A stretch of DNA of 64,000 bases from CAVVDT01 sp963747005 (lineage in GTDB: Bacteria; Pseudomonadota; Alphaproteobacteria; Rhizobiales; Aestuariivirgaceae), in contig CAVVDT010000005.1 in NCBI GenBank assembly GCA_963747005.1, positions 109,732-173,731 on the forward strand, read 5' to 3'. The stretch's first letter is position 1. Every line of letters starts with the position of its first letter. A program made the translations under genes and the position numbers. Below are positions 53,016 through 61,489 of this stretch, piece by piece. The notes under the pieces were generated by a model. The model searched no databases, was not told where the DNA came from, and saw only the letters and a program-made list of their open reading frames with translations.

Positions 53016-54014
53016 TTGAGAGATGCTCGTCCGTCGTTCTGGGCACTGGTTATCTTGTTGCTGGCGACGGTTTTGCCCGCCCCGCTCCAAGCGCAGGAAA
53101 AGATTGCCGTGCCATCTTTCACGCCGACCTCCCTGATTGGATATCTCAAGCATCAGGGGCCGCCGGTGTCTGTCAGCGGCGAACTCTACATGCCGGCGAA
53201 GGTCGACGGCCCGGTTCCGGCGCTTGTCCTGAAGCATGGGAGCGGCGGCTTGAAGGGGCCGACAGGCAAGAACATCCGGAAATGGGCGGCAAGCCTTGCC
53301 GGCTGGGGTGTCGCCGCGTTTGTCGTCGACAGTTTCGGTCCACGCGGAATACATGAAACCGCGACGAATCAGGGACAACTTTCATCGTGGGCCGATATCG
53401 CCGATGCCTTTGCGGCGCTCAAGGTTCTGGCTGCCGACCCGCGTATCGACAAGACGCGGATCGGCATCGCGGGCTGGTCTCGCGGCGGTAGCGTCGCCAT
53501 GACGACAGCGCTGGAGACGGCGCGCAAGGTCGTCATCTCCGATGATACGAGCTTTGCTGCCCACATCGTGTTCTATGGAGCGGCGGACATTCAATATCAC
53601 GACCGCCAGACGGACAAGGCGCCGATACTTTTCCTGCACGGAGCATCCGACAACTACGTGCTGATGGCGACCACCAAAGACTACTCCGAATGGCTGAAGA
53701 GCATGGGCAATCCCGTCACCTTTGTCGCCTATCCCAATGCGTTCCACGATTTCGACGTGGCCGGCCAGTTTTCCGGATTTGCCAGGCGTGTGCAGGTTGG
53801 GGCGCATTGCGATCTGGTGACCGATATCAGCACAGTCCACGCCGTCCGCATGGATCACAAGGACAATCCGAAAGTCACCATCAAGGACATCAGAGCCTAC
53901 TTCAAACGCTGCATCACGCATGGCGCAACGCTTCAATACAGCGCTTCAGCCCGCGCCGACGCGCTTGCCAAGGTTCACGGCTTTCTGCACGACACCTTCC
54001 ACCTGGCCGAGTGA
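53016..54014 (+). CDS. Exported dienelactone-hydrolase-like alpha/beta hydrolase
   Basis: 332 residues: signal peptide (ending LQAQ), VLKHGSGGL oxyanion loop, nucleophile in GIAGWSRGGSVAM, an acid in LHGASDNYV and the His in YPNAFHDFDVAG, so the triad is complete. The start appears to be TTG at 53016 with GGAGACAG upstream; no ATG lies before the signal peptide. It acts outside the cytoplasm on an unknown ester or lactone. It is monocistronic by spacing. Confidence 0.8.
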   Translation: MRDARPSFWALVILLLATVLPAPLQAQEKIAVPSFTPTSLIGYLKHQGPPVSVSGELYMPAKVDGPVPALVLKHGSGGLKGPTGKNIRKWAASLAGWGVAAFVVDSFGPRGIHETATNQGQLSSWADIADAFAALKVLAADPRIDKTRIGIAGWSRGGSVAMTTALETARKVVISDDTSFAAHIVFYGAADIQYHDRQTDKAPILFLHGASDNYVLMATTKDYSEWLKSMGNPVTFVAYPNAFHDFDVAGQFSGFARRVQVGAHCDLVTDISTVHAVRMDHKDNPKVTIKDIRAYFKRCITHGATLQYSASARADALAKVHGFLHDTFHLAE

Positions 54015-54146
54015 ACCCGTGGCTGGCCAGCGCTGCACTCGCAGGACGGTGTCGGGCGAATGGCAGCCCGCGAAATTTGCACAGCACATGAGGCTCGATC
54101 ATCGTTAGGATGCCCGATCATCACGCACCAGCGAGAGGATTCCCAC

Positions 54147-54737
54147 ATGCCGCAGCCTACCACCCTGTTCGCGCTCGCCGGGCGCACGCCTGTCCCCTCC
54201 TCCCTCGCCTCTTCCAGCCTCATCCTCATCGACTACCAGAACGAATATCTCTCCGGGCCTATCGCTGTGACCGGCGCCGAGGCTGCGGTCGCCAAGGCGG
54301 CCGATCTGCTGGCGCGGGCGCGGGCGGCGGGGGGTCGCATCATTCATGTCGCCCACAAGGGCGCGCCGGGCGGCCTCTTCGATCGCACCGGCCATCGCGG
54401 CGCCCTCATCGAGGCACTGGCGCCCGCCGACGGCGAGACGGTGGTGGAAAAGCCGCGTCCCAATGCCTTTTCCGGCACCAATCTTGCCGATCTGGTAGGG
54501 CCGGCCGGATCGCCGGTCATCATCGCCGGCTTCATGACCCATATGTGCGTGTCCTCAACGGCGCGTGCCGCACTCGATCTCGGCCTTGTCACCACCGTTG
54601 CCGGCGATGCCTGCGCCACCCGCGACTTGCCGAGGCCCGACGGCGGGGCGATCCCGGCAGCGGACCTGCATGAGGCCGAACTTGCGGCACTCGCCGACCG
54701 CTTCGCCTGCATTGCCGATTGCGCCGCCATTGAGTGA
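54147..54737 (+). CDS. Isochorismatase-family cysteine hydrolase
   Basis: 196 residues. The Asp-Lys-Cys triad is visible: Asp in LILIDYQNEY, Lys in VVEKPRPNAF and Cys in THMCVSSTARAAL, with the usual cis-peptide at that site. Enzymes of this fold hydrolyse amides such as nicotinamide, maleamate or carbamoyl compounds. ATG at 54147 follows GCGAGAGGA. A maleamate amidase role alongside the NicX-like operon 40 kb away is possible but unsupported. Confidence 0.85.
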   Translation: MPQPTTLFALAGRTPVPSSLASSSLILIDYQNEYLSGPIAVTGAEAAVAKAADLLARARAAGGRIIHVAHKGAPGGLFDRTGHRGALIEALAPADGETVVEKPRPNAFSGTNLADLVGPAGSPVIIAGFMTHMCVSSTARAALDLGLVTTVAGDACATRDLPRPDGGAIPAADLHEAELAALADRFACIADCAAIE

Positions 54738-54747
54738 GGCCGCAACG

Positions 54748-55191
54748 ATGCAGATCGTTATGGCCGATCCATCGCATCTCGGCGCCGTCGAGGCCTGTGC
54801 CCGGGCAGCCTATGAGAAATACATCGAACGCATCGGCCGTGAGCCGGCGCCGATGGTCGCCGATTTCGCCGGTTCCATCGATGCCGGTCAATTGTGGGTC
54901 GCCATCGATGACGGGGGACTCTCGGGCTACGTCGTCTTCTACCCGCGCGGCGATCACCTGCACCTGGAGAACCTGGCGGTCCTCCCCGGGCAGCAGGGTC
55001 GCGGTATCGGTCGGGCGCTGATCGCCCACGTGGAAGAAGAGGCCCGCCGCCTGCGCCTGGCTGCTGTCGAGCTCTACACCAACGAGAAGATGACCGAAAA
55101 CCTCGGATTTTATCCCCGCCTCGGCTACATCGAGACCGGCCGTCGCAACGAAGCCGGGTTCAATCGGGTCTACTTCCGCAAAGGCCTGTGA
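54748..55191 (+). CDS. GNAT-family N-acetyltransferase
   Basis: 147 residues with the acetyl-CoA binding pyrophosphate loop LAVLPGQQGRGIGRALIAHV and the C-terminal strand pair NLGFYPRLGYIETGRR. The acceptor amine is unknown. It starts 10 bp after the isochorismatase stop, with GAGG upstream of the ATG, and is probably co-transcribed with it. It ends one base before the convergent PLP enzyme gene. Confidence 0.87.
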   Translation: MQIVMADPSHLGAVEACARAAYEKYIERIGREPAPMVADFAGSIDAGQLWVAIDDGGLSGYVVFYPRGDHLHLENLAVLPGQQGRGIGRALIAHVEEEARRLRLAAVELYTNEKMTENLGFYPRLGYIETGRRNEAGFNRVYFRKGL

Positions 55192-56313
55192 TCAGCCCGG
55201 GCAGGCGAATTTCTCCAGCGCCGCCAGATGGGGTGCAAGGTCGAACCCTTGCGCCTTCACCCAGGCGTCGCTGTAATAGGTGCCGAGGTAGCGTTCGCCG
55301 GGATCGCATATGAGGGTGACGATGGAGCCCTGTTGCCTAACGGCAATCATCTCCTCGGCGAGCTTCAGGGCGCCGAACAGATTGGTGCCGGTCGAGGCGC
55401 CGCACTTCCTGCCCATGACGCCCTCCAGCCAGCGGATGGCGGCGAGGCTGGCGGCATCCGGCACCCGCATCATGCGGTCGATAACACCGGCAATGAACGA
55501 GGCTTCGACGCGTGGCCGACCGATCCCCTCGATGCGCGAGCCGCGATCCAGCCGGAGATCGCGATCACCGGTGCGGAAATAATCGTAGAATACCGAATTC
55601 TCCGGGTCGACGACGCACAGGCGCGTGGCGCTGAGGGTGCCCGGCCGGTAGCGGATGTAGCGCCCGATGGTCGCCGACGTTCCCCCCGTCCCGGCGCTCA
55701 CCACCACCCAGGCCGGCGCCGGGAAGCGCTCCAGGCGCATCTGTGAAAACAGACTCTCGGCGATATTGTTGTTGCCGCGCCAGTCGGTCGCCCGCTCGGC
55801 GAAGGTGAACTGGTCCATGTAATGGCCGCCGCATTCAGCGGCGATGCGGCGGGCGTCGTCATAGATGTCCGTCGGGGCGGTTAGGCGCACCTCGCCGCCG
55901 AGGAATTCGATGGCCTCGATCTTTTCCCGCGCCGTCGAGCGCGGGGCAACGGCGATGAACGGTAGGCCGAGAAGCCGGGCGAAATAGGCCTCCGATATGG
56001 CGGTCGAACCTGAGGAGGCTTCCACCACCGGTTTGCCGCGGCGGATCCAGCCGTTGCACAGGCCATAGAGGAACAGCGAACGCGCCAGGCGATGCTTGAG
56101 GCTACCCGAAGGGTGGGTCGATTCATCCTTCAGATAGAGATCGATGCCGGCGGCATCGAGGCACGGCAGGTTCAGCTTGATCAGGTGGGTGTCAGCCGAG
56201 CGCGTGAAGTCGGCCTCGATGCGCTGCACCGCCTGATCGATCCAGGCATGGTCGCTGGCCGACAGGCCGCTATCGGAGGTGCAGGTATCGAACGGCCGGG
56301 CTATTTCATCCAT
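55192..56313 (-). CDS. PLP-dependent cysteine-synthase-family enzyme
   Basis: 373 residues, beta-substitution/elimination fold type II. The PLP Lys is in HPSGSLKHRLARSLF; EASSGSTAISEAYFARLLGLPF is the substrate loop; SAGTGGTSATIGRY binds the phosphate. It resembles the longer cysteine-synthase relatives that include mycobacterial cysteine desulfhydrase Cds1, so it may make or degrade cysteine. ATG at 56313 has GGGAGAA upstream. The nearby sox genes suggest sulfur metabolism, but no operon link exists. Confidence 0.85.
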   Translation of the reverse strand: MDEIARPFDTCTSDSGLSASDHAWIDQAVQRIEADFTRSADTHLIKLNLPCLDAAGIDLYLKDESTHPSGSLKHRLARSLFLYGLCNGWIRRGKPVVEASSGSTAISEAYFARLLGLPFIAVAPRSTAREKIEAIEFLGGEVRLTAPTDIYDDARRIAAECGGHYMDQFTFAERATDWRGNNNIAESLFSQMRLERFPAPAWVVVSAGTGGTSATIGRYIRYRPGTLSATRLCVVDPENSVFYDYFRTGDRDLRLDRGSRIEGIGRPRVEASFIAGVIDRMMRVPDAASLAAIRWLEGVMGRKCGASTGTNLFGALKLAEEMIAVRQQGSIVTLICDPGERYLGTYYSDAWVKAQGFDLAPHLAALEKFACPG

Positions 56314-56444
56314 CTTGTCATTCTCCCCCACGGCACGCACTTCCTCGCATTTTGTGCTTGCGTACGCCGGCACTTGCCGTCAACCGATGTGATACCCTAT
56401 GCGTTGTGGCACAGAGAACATAGCAAGCGGGCCTGACCGGGACC

Positions 56445-57401
56445 ATGCAATACAAGGACTATTACGCCGCGCTTGGTGTCGCCAAGAGCGCCACGCAGGA
56501 CGACATCAAGCGGGCCTACAGGAAACTTGCGCGCAAGTATCATCCCGACCTCAACAAGGAAAAGGGGGCGGAAGAAAAGTTCAAGGAAATCGGCGAGGCC
56601 AACGAGGTCCTGGGCGATCCGGAAAAGCGCATGGCCTACGACCAGTTGGGCAAGGATTACCGAGCCGGCCAGGACTTCAGGCCGCCGCCCGACTGGGATG
56701 CGGGCTATGAATTCTCCGGCGGCCCGGGCCGGACGGCGAGCGGAGCCGAAGAGGCGGCTTTTTCCGACTTCTTCGAAAGCCTTTTCGGTGGGGCGCGACG
56801 GGCCGGCGGTGCCCGGCAGGGCCGCGAATTCCACGCCAGAGGCGAGGACCATCACGCCAAGGTGCTGATCGATCTCGATGACGCCTTCAAGGGAGCGCGG
56901 CGGACGATCCGGTTGCAGATGCCGAGAATCACTCCCGAGGGGCATCTGGTCGCCGAAGAGCGAACCCTCAATGTCGACATCCCGCGCGGCATGCGCGCCG
57001 GCCAGCATATCCGCCTGAAGGGCCAGGGCGCGCCGGGCATCGGTAAGGGGGAGGCAGGCGATCTCTATCTGGAGATCGAATTTGCCACGCACCGGCTCTA
57101 TCACGCCGAGGGCAGCGACCTTTACCTCGATCTGCCCGTGGCGCCGTGGGAAGCTGCACTTGGCGGCAAGGTCAAGGCGCCGACCCCTGAAGGGGTGGTG
57201 GACGTCACCGTCCCGCCCAACTCGGCGCAAGGACGCAAGCTGCGTCTCAAGGGCCGCGGCCTGCCGGGCGAGCCGCCGGGCGATCTCTATATCGTGTTGC
57301 AGATCGCCCTGCCCGCCGCCGACAGCGACAAGGCGAAAGACCTCTATCGCCGTATGGCGGACGAACTGGCCTTCAATCCGCGCGCCAGGCTTGGTGTGTG
57401 A
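56445..57401 (+). CDS. cbpA: CbpA, DnaJ-class co-chaperone
   Basis: 318 residues: J-domain (DYYAALGVAKSATQDDIKRA; HPDLN in the loop), a Gly-rich linker, no zinc fingers, then two C-terminal client-binding domains (DLYLEIEFATHRLYHAEGSDLYLDLPVAPWEAALGG in the second). This is the CbpA rather than DnaJ layout. It stimulates DnaK ATPase, mostly in stress or stationary phase. The HPD motif is intact. cbpM follows 22 bp later. Confidence 0.92.
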   Translation: MQYKDYYAALGVAKSATQDDIKRAYRKLARKYHPDLNKEKGAEEKFKEIGEANEVLGDPEKRMAYDQLGKDYRAGQDFRPPPDWDAGYEFSGGPGRTASGAEEAAFSDFFESLFGGARRAGGARQGREFHARGEDHHAKVLIDLDDAFKGARRTIRLQMPRITPEGHLVAEERTLNVDIPRGMRAGQHIRLKGQGAPGIGKGEAGDLYLEIEFATHRLYHAEGSDLYLDLPVAPWEAALGGKVKAPTPEGVVDVTVPPNSAQGRKLRLKGRGLPGEPPGDLYIVLQIALPAADSDKAKDLYRRMADELAFNPRARLGV

Positions 57402-57423
57402 TTTCAACCCCGGAGACGACGAC

Positions 57424-57765
57424 ATGCCGGACAGAGCCCCCCTGAACCCTTCCGCCGATCTGGTAAGCGATGCCCCCGAACTCACGCTTGAGGACATCTG
57501 CAGCACCTGCGGCCTGTCGCGCGAGGAGATCGCCACCTATGTCGCCGAAGGTGTCGTCGATCCGCACGGATCGCAGAGCGTCCACTGGCGATTCTCGCGC
57601 CTCAGCGTCGTCCTGGTGCAACGGGCAAGGCGGCTTGAGCGCGACCTCGGCCTCAATGCGGCCGGGGCGGCGCTGGCGATGCAACTGATGGCGGAGATCG
57701 ACGGCTTGAGAAACCGCCTTGCTCGCTACGAACCCGGCAGCATGGCGCGCGACAGCGAGGACTGA
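57424..57765 (+). CDS. cbpM: CbpM-like chaperone modulator
   Basis: 113 residues of the MerR-like helix-turn-helix fold typical of CbpM: LTLEDICSTCGLSREEIATYVAEGVV, then a C-terminal helix LERDLGLNAAGAALAMQLMAEIDGLRNRL. In E. coli CbpM binds the J-domain of CbpA and inhibits it. Position directly behind cbpA supports the call. Confidence 0.87.
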   Translation: MPDRAPLNPSADLVSDAPELTLEDICSTCGLSREEIATYVAEGVVDPHGSQSVHWRFSRLSVVLVQRARRLERDLGLNAAGAALAMQLMAEIDGLRNRLARYEPGSMARDSED

Positions 57766-57780
57766 GTCCGCCGCCGGCAT

Positions 57781-60606
57781 ATGTCGTGCGCCCGGCAGCC
57801 CGAGCATACCTTCCATTCAATGGTTGAAAAGTCTCGGCATTACGTAGCAGGCGCACCAGGCGCTTATGCAAAAGCAGATTTGCGAATTGATCCATGTCGT
57901 CCGCACAACTCCGCAGACAGTTTGCAATTCGTCCATACCCAGTGTCCTCGAACTGGCTCGCTCTGGCATTCAGTTGGCAAGCTGCACAATTCACCGGTCC
58001 TGGTGCGGCGCATGCTGGGCATGCATGGCGGCTTCGTCGACAACACCGGCGATTTCAGCATCGCCGCCGCGATGGTCATCCTGCCGCATGTGATCGGCGG
58101 GACCGAGGTCTATGACCAGCCATCTGCCTGGACGACAGTCATCGAAAACTCTGATCTGGTGGTGCTGTGGGGGGCGACCCTGTTCAAGAACAACCAGATC
58201 GGCTGGGAGCCCACCGATCACACTGCCTATGAATTCATGCAAAAGCTGAAGGAGAAGGGCACCAAGGTCATCTCCATCGATCCGCGCAAGACCGACGCGG
58301 CGAAGTATTTTGACGCCGAGTGGGTGGCGCCCCGCCCCAACACCGACACTGCGCTGATGCTGGCGCTGGCGCTGGCGCACACGCTTTATGCCGAAAAGCT
58401 GTACGACGAGAAATTCGTCAATACCTATACGGTCGGCTTCAAGAAGTTCCTGCCCTATCTCCTGGGCCAGAAAGATGGCCAGCCCAAGACGCCGGAATGG
58501 GCGGAAAAGATCACCACCGTTCCCGCCGACGACATTCGCAAGCTGGCGCGGCGCATGGCCAAGGGGCGCACCATGATCATGAGCGGCTGGGCGATCCAGC
58601 GCCAGGATCATGGCGAACAGCCCTACTGGATGTTGGTCGCGCTGGCCGCGATGCGTGGCCAGATCGGCCTGCCGGGCGGCGGCTTCGGGCTGAGCTACCA
58701 CTATGCCAATGGCGGCTCATTGACCGCCAAGCACGCGTCGTTGGGCGGCATTGATGCCGGCGAAAATGCGGTAAAGGAACAGGTTCCCTATGCGCATGGC
58801 CTCAACGACATGTTGCTCAACCCGGGGGGAAGCGTCGACTACAACGGCGAAAAGATCACCTATCCGGACATTCGGCTGATCTATTGGGCCGGTGGCAATC
58901 CGTTCAGCCATCAGATGGACCGCAACAAGCAGATCAAGGCCTGGCAGAAGCCGGAGACCATTATCGTCAACGAGCCCTTCTGGTCGAACACGGCCAAGTT
59001 CGCCGATATCGTGCTGCCCGCGAACACAACCTTCGAGCGCAATGACGTCGTCTCAGCCAGCGAATATAGCGGGCGGTTCGTGGTGGCGATGCCGCAACTC
59101 GTCGAGCCGCAATACGAATCGAAAAGCGACTTCGACATTTTCACTGCCATTTCCGACCGGCTTGGCTTCAAGGACAAGTTCACAGGCGGAAAAACCGAAA
59201 TGCAGTGGATCGAATCGATCTACGGCGAGGCCATGACAGGCGCCAAGAAGCTGAACATCGACATGCCGGCCTTCGATGCCTTCTGGAAAGGAGATGGCTA
59301 CTTCGAATTTCCGGTTCCGGAAGAGGCGAAGAAATACACCCGCTTCAGCGACTACCGTGCAGATCCGATTGCCAATGCCCTGGGAACGCCCTCGGACAAG
59401 ATCGAGATCCTTTCTCTGGAGATCGAGAAGTTCGGCTACGACGACTGTCCGCCGCATCCGACCTGGATCGAGCCGACCGAATGGCTGGGTTCTGAAGAAA
59501 CCAAAAAGCATCCCCTGCACATCATTTCCCCGCACCCGAAATACCGTCTGCACTCGCAGATGGACAACACCTGGCTCAGGGACACCTACGAGGTCGCCGG
59601 CCGCGAGCCTCTGTGGATGAACCCTGAGGATGCCAAGGCCCGCGGCATCGGCAGTGGCGATGTGGTGCGCGCCTTCAACGACCGCGGCGCCCTGCTGGCC
59701 GGAGCCATTGTTACGGATCGCATCCGCCAAGGCGTGGTGATGTTGCACGAAGGTGCCTGGTACGACCCTGATAGGCCCGGCGAGGTTGGCGCCCTGTGCA
59801 AGCACGGCAACATCAATCTGGTTACTTTGGACAAGGGTACGTCTAAGCTGGCCCAGGGCAACATCGCCAACACCGCGCTCGTCGAGGTGGAGATAACAGG
59901 CTGGTCGCCGGCGGGCGGCGAGAAGTATCTGTTCAAGGATGTGGGTTTGCGTATCAGTCTGGCGCACCTGTCCGACGATGGCGTCGCCAAGCGCGTCGTC
60001 ATCGGCACAAAGGACGACGCCTGGGGCAGCACCTGGCAGCAGGTCAAGATCAGCGGCTGGATCAAGCGCAACGACGTTGTGGCCGATCTCGACACGATCT
60101 GGAAGGAAGCCGCCCCGCTCTACTACACCCGCTGTTCGCGCTGCCATTCCCTGCGGAAGCCCGCCGAATTCACCGCCAACCAATGGCCGCACGTCCTCAA
60201 GATCATGACCAAGCGGGCGGGATTTTCACCCGAACAGGCAGCACTGGTCACCGCCCTTTTGCAAAATCACGGCAAGGGCCTGAAAGTGAGCGATGCCTTC
60301 ACCCAAACCGCCACCCCGCCGGCGCCCGCCCCGGCGGCTGCCGTGCCCAAGATCGTCGGGACCCCGCAACTGGCAGCCAAAGGGACCCAGCTCTTTCAGT
60401 CTGCCAGCTGCAACGCCTGTCACGGCAACGATGCCAAGACGCCCGCCATGCCGGAATATCCCAAGCTGGCAGGGCAGAATGCCGAATGCCTGCTGAAGCA
60501 GATTCTTGACTTCAAGAAAGGGGCCCGCGCCAACCATGTCGATTCGGTCATGAAGGATGCGGTGCAGTCCTTGTCGCGGGATGATGCCGAGGCAATCGCC
60601 TATTAG
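57781..60606 (+). CDS. 5'-truncated S/N-oxide reductase (TorA/DmsA-type) fused to two c-type haem domains
   Basis: Up to 941 residues. From about residue 59 (GSLWHSVGKLHN) onward the sequence follows TorA/DorA-type Mo enzymes: the Mo-ligand Ser in GDFSIAAAM (Ser93), MIMSGWAIQRQDHGEQPYWM, GQIGLPGGGFGLSYHYANGG. The C-terminus adds a TorC-like mono-haem segment (CSRCH, 785-789) and a second cytochrome (CNACH, 877-881). The first 58 codons are not enzyme-like: the Tat signal and roughly 110 residues of the mature protein are missing, and the SYGW active-site motif is altered. The last codons also look damaged. Probably a non-functional remnant. Confidence 0.75.
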   Translation: MSCARQPEHTFHSMVEKSRHYVAGAPGAYAKADLRIDPCRPHNSADSLQFVHTQCPRTGSLWHSVGKLHNSPVLVRRMLGMHGGFVDNTGDFSIAAAMVILPHVIGGTEVYDQPSAWTTVIENSDLVVLWGATLFKNNQIGWEPTDHTAYEFMQKLKEKGTKVISIDPRKTDAAKYFDAEWVAPRPNTDTALMLALALAHTLYAEKLYDEKFVNTYTVGFKKFLPYLLGQKDGQPKTPEWAEKITTVPADDIRKLARRMAKGRTMIMSGWAIQRQDHGEQPYWMLVALAAMRGQIGLPGGGFGLSYHYANGGSLTAKHASLGGIDAGENAVKEQVPYAHGLNDMLLNPGGSVDYNGEKITYPDIRLIYWAGGNPFSHQMDRNKQIKAWQKPETIIVNEPFWSNTAKFADIVLPANTTFERNDVVSASEYSGRFVVAMPQLVEPQYESKSDFDIFTAISDRLGFKDKFTGGKTEMQWIESIYGEAMTGAKKLNIDMPAFDAFWKGDGYFEFPVPEEAKKYTRFSDYRADPIANALGTPSDKIEILSLEIEKFGYDDCPPHPTWIEPTEWLGSEETKKHPLHIISPHPKYRLHSQMDNTWLRDTYEVAGREPLWMNPEDAKARGIGSGDVVRAFNDRGALLAGAIVTDRIRQGVVMLHEGAWYDPDRPGEVGALCKHGNINLVTLDKGTSKLAQGNIANTALVEVEITGWSPAGGEKYLFKDVGLRISLAHLSDDGVAKRVVIGTKDDAWGSTWQQVKISGWIKRNDVVADLDTIWKEAAPLYYTRCSRCHSLRKPAEFTANQWPHVLKIMTKRAGFSPEQAALVTALLQNHGKGLKVSDAFTQTATPPAPAPAAAVPKIVGTPQLAAKGTQLFQSASCNACHGNDAKTPAMPEYPKLAGQNAECLLKQILDFKKGARANHVDSVMKDAVQSLSRDDAEAIAY

Positions 60607-60687
60607 CTTTCTAGTCAATAGAATTCGCCAGCATCGACACAAGGCGCGGGTTTCGGACCGAGCATCGATGCAAGCGGACCGGAAAGC

Positions 60688-61242
60688 TCACTTCGCCTCC
60701 ATGGTGGCGAGCTGCCGCTTCAGAACATCAACCATCTTCAACACTTCATCGGCCTTTAGACGCCCGTGGCTGGCGAGGAATACTTCGATGTCGCGCTTCG
60801 AGTAGCGTCCGACAAGCCTGCCATCCTTGATGACAAGCTCGCTGCGGGCGAGCTTGACCGCCCGGTCATGGCAGATGATGCATTTCTTCTCAAAGAGACC
60901 GCCCGAGCGCTGAATGTTCATCAGGTGGTCAACCATGGATTCCACCTCATCCGGCGTGAGCTTGCCATGTCCGGCTTCGAGAAATGCGCGGACCTCGTGT
61001 CCGGTCCTGCGGCCGAGGAGTTTGCCGTCGGACATGACGAGGGTCCCGCGCACGAAGTCTCCGGCATGCGGGGTATGGCAGCCGCCGCAACGCTGCTCGT
61101 AGAGACGGTGGGGATCGATGGTCTGGGCAGCAGCGACTGCGATGCTGCCTGCCAGGATCGCGACCATGCAGATCATGCCCGATCCGAGCAGAACCGACAC
61201 GGTCCAGCGCCACTTGTCACAGAATTCACGGCCAGTGACCAT
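60688..61242 (-). CDS. Exported diheme cytochrome c
   Basis: 184 residues from the ATG at 61242: a membrane-spanning or signal segment (about 14-40), then two small similar halves, each with a haem site (CGGCH and CIICH) followed by SDGKLLGRRTGHEVRAFLEAGHGKLTPDEVESMVDHL or its counterpart KDGRLVGRYSKRDIEVFLASHGRLKADEVLKMVDVL. Internal duplication is clear. Possible redox partner of the neighbouring reductase remnant, with which it is convergent. No specific family recognised. Confidence 0.82.
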   Translation of the reverse strand: MVTGREFCDKWRWTVSVLLGSGMICMVAILAGSIAVAAAQTIDPHRLYEQRCGGCHTPHAGDFVRGTLVMSDGKLLGRRTGHEVRAFLEAGHGKLTPDEVESMVDHLMNIQRSGGLFEKKCIICHDRAVKLARSELVIKDGRLVGRYSKRDIEVFLASHGRLKADEVLKMVDVLKRQLATMEAK

Positions 61243-61310
61243 TGGAACAGTCCGCTTCCTTGATGAAGGTGTTTGCGGCTGCAACATCGCATTCAAAGCG
61301 TGCAAGAGCT

Positions 61311-61329
61311 TTGACTTCACTCAAGTCAA
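61311..61329. promoter_or_regulatory. 19-bp palindrome between divergent genes
   Basis: TTGACTT (61311-61317), CACTC, AAGTCAA (61323-61329) is a perfect 7-bp inverted repeat in the gap between the diheme cytochrome and the FAD enzyme. Each arm includes TTGACT, a good -35 hexamer on either strand, so a bound regulator could control both promoters. The regulator class is unknown. Confidence 0.45.
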
Positions 61330-61489
61330 TGCTGATTGAACGACCCCTGGCGCCATTTTGGAAGACACGGCAACGTTGTCACATTGACCGACAGCAAGCG
61401 CAAGCACAGCAATTGCGTTTGCTGCTGGAACGGAGTTCAGGTGTCATATATGAACGACACTGTCTCCTTGGAATCGAAAGGGATCAGGC

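Noticed and set aside
54060..54146. Upstream extension of the isochorismatase-like gene
   Set aside because: The codons lack a ribosome site and family similarity; the ATG at 54147 has GAGAGGA upstream.
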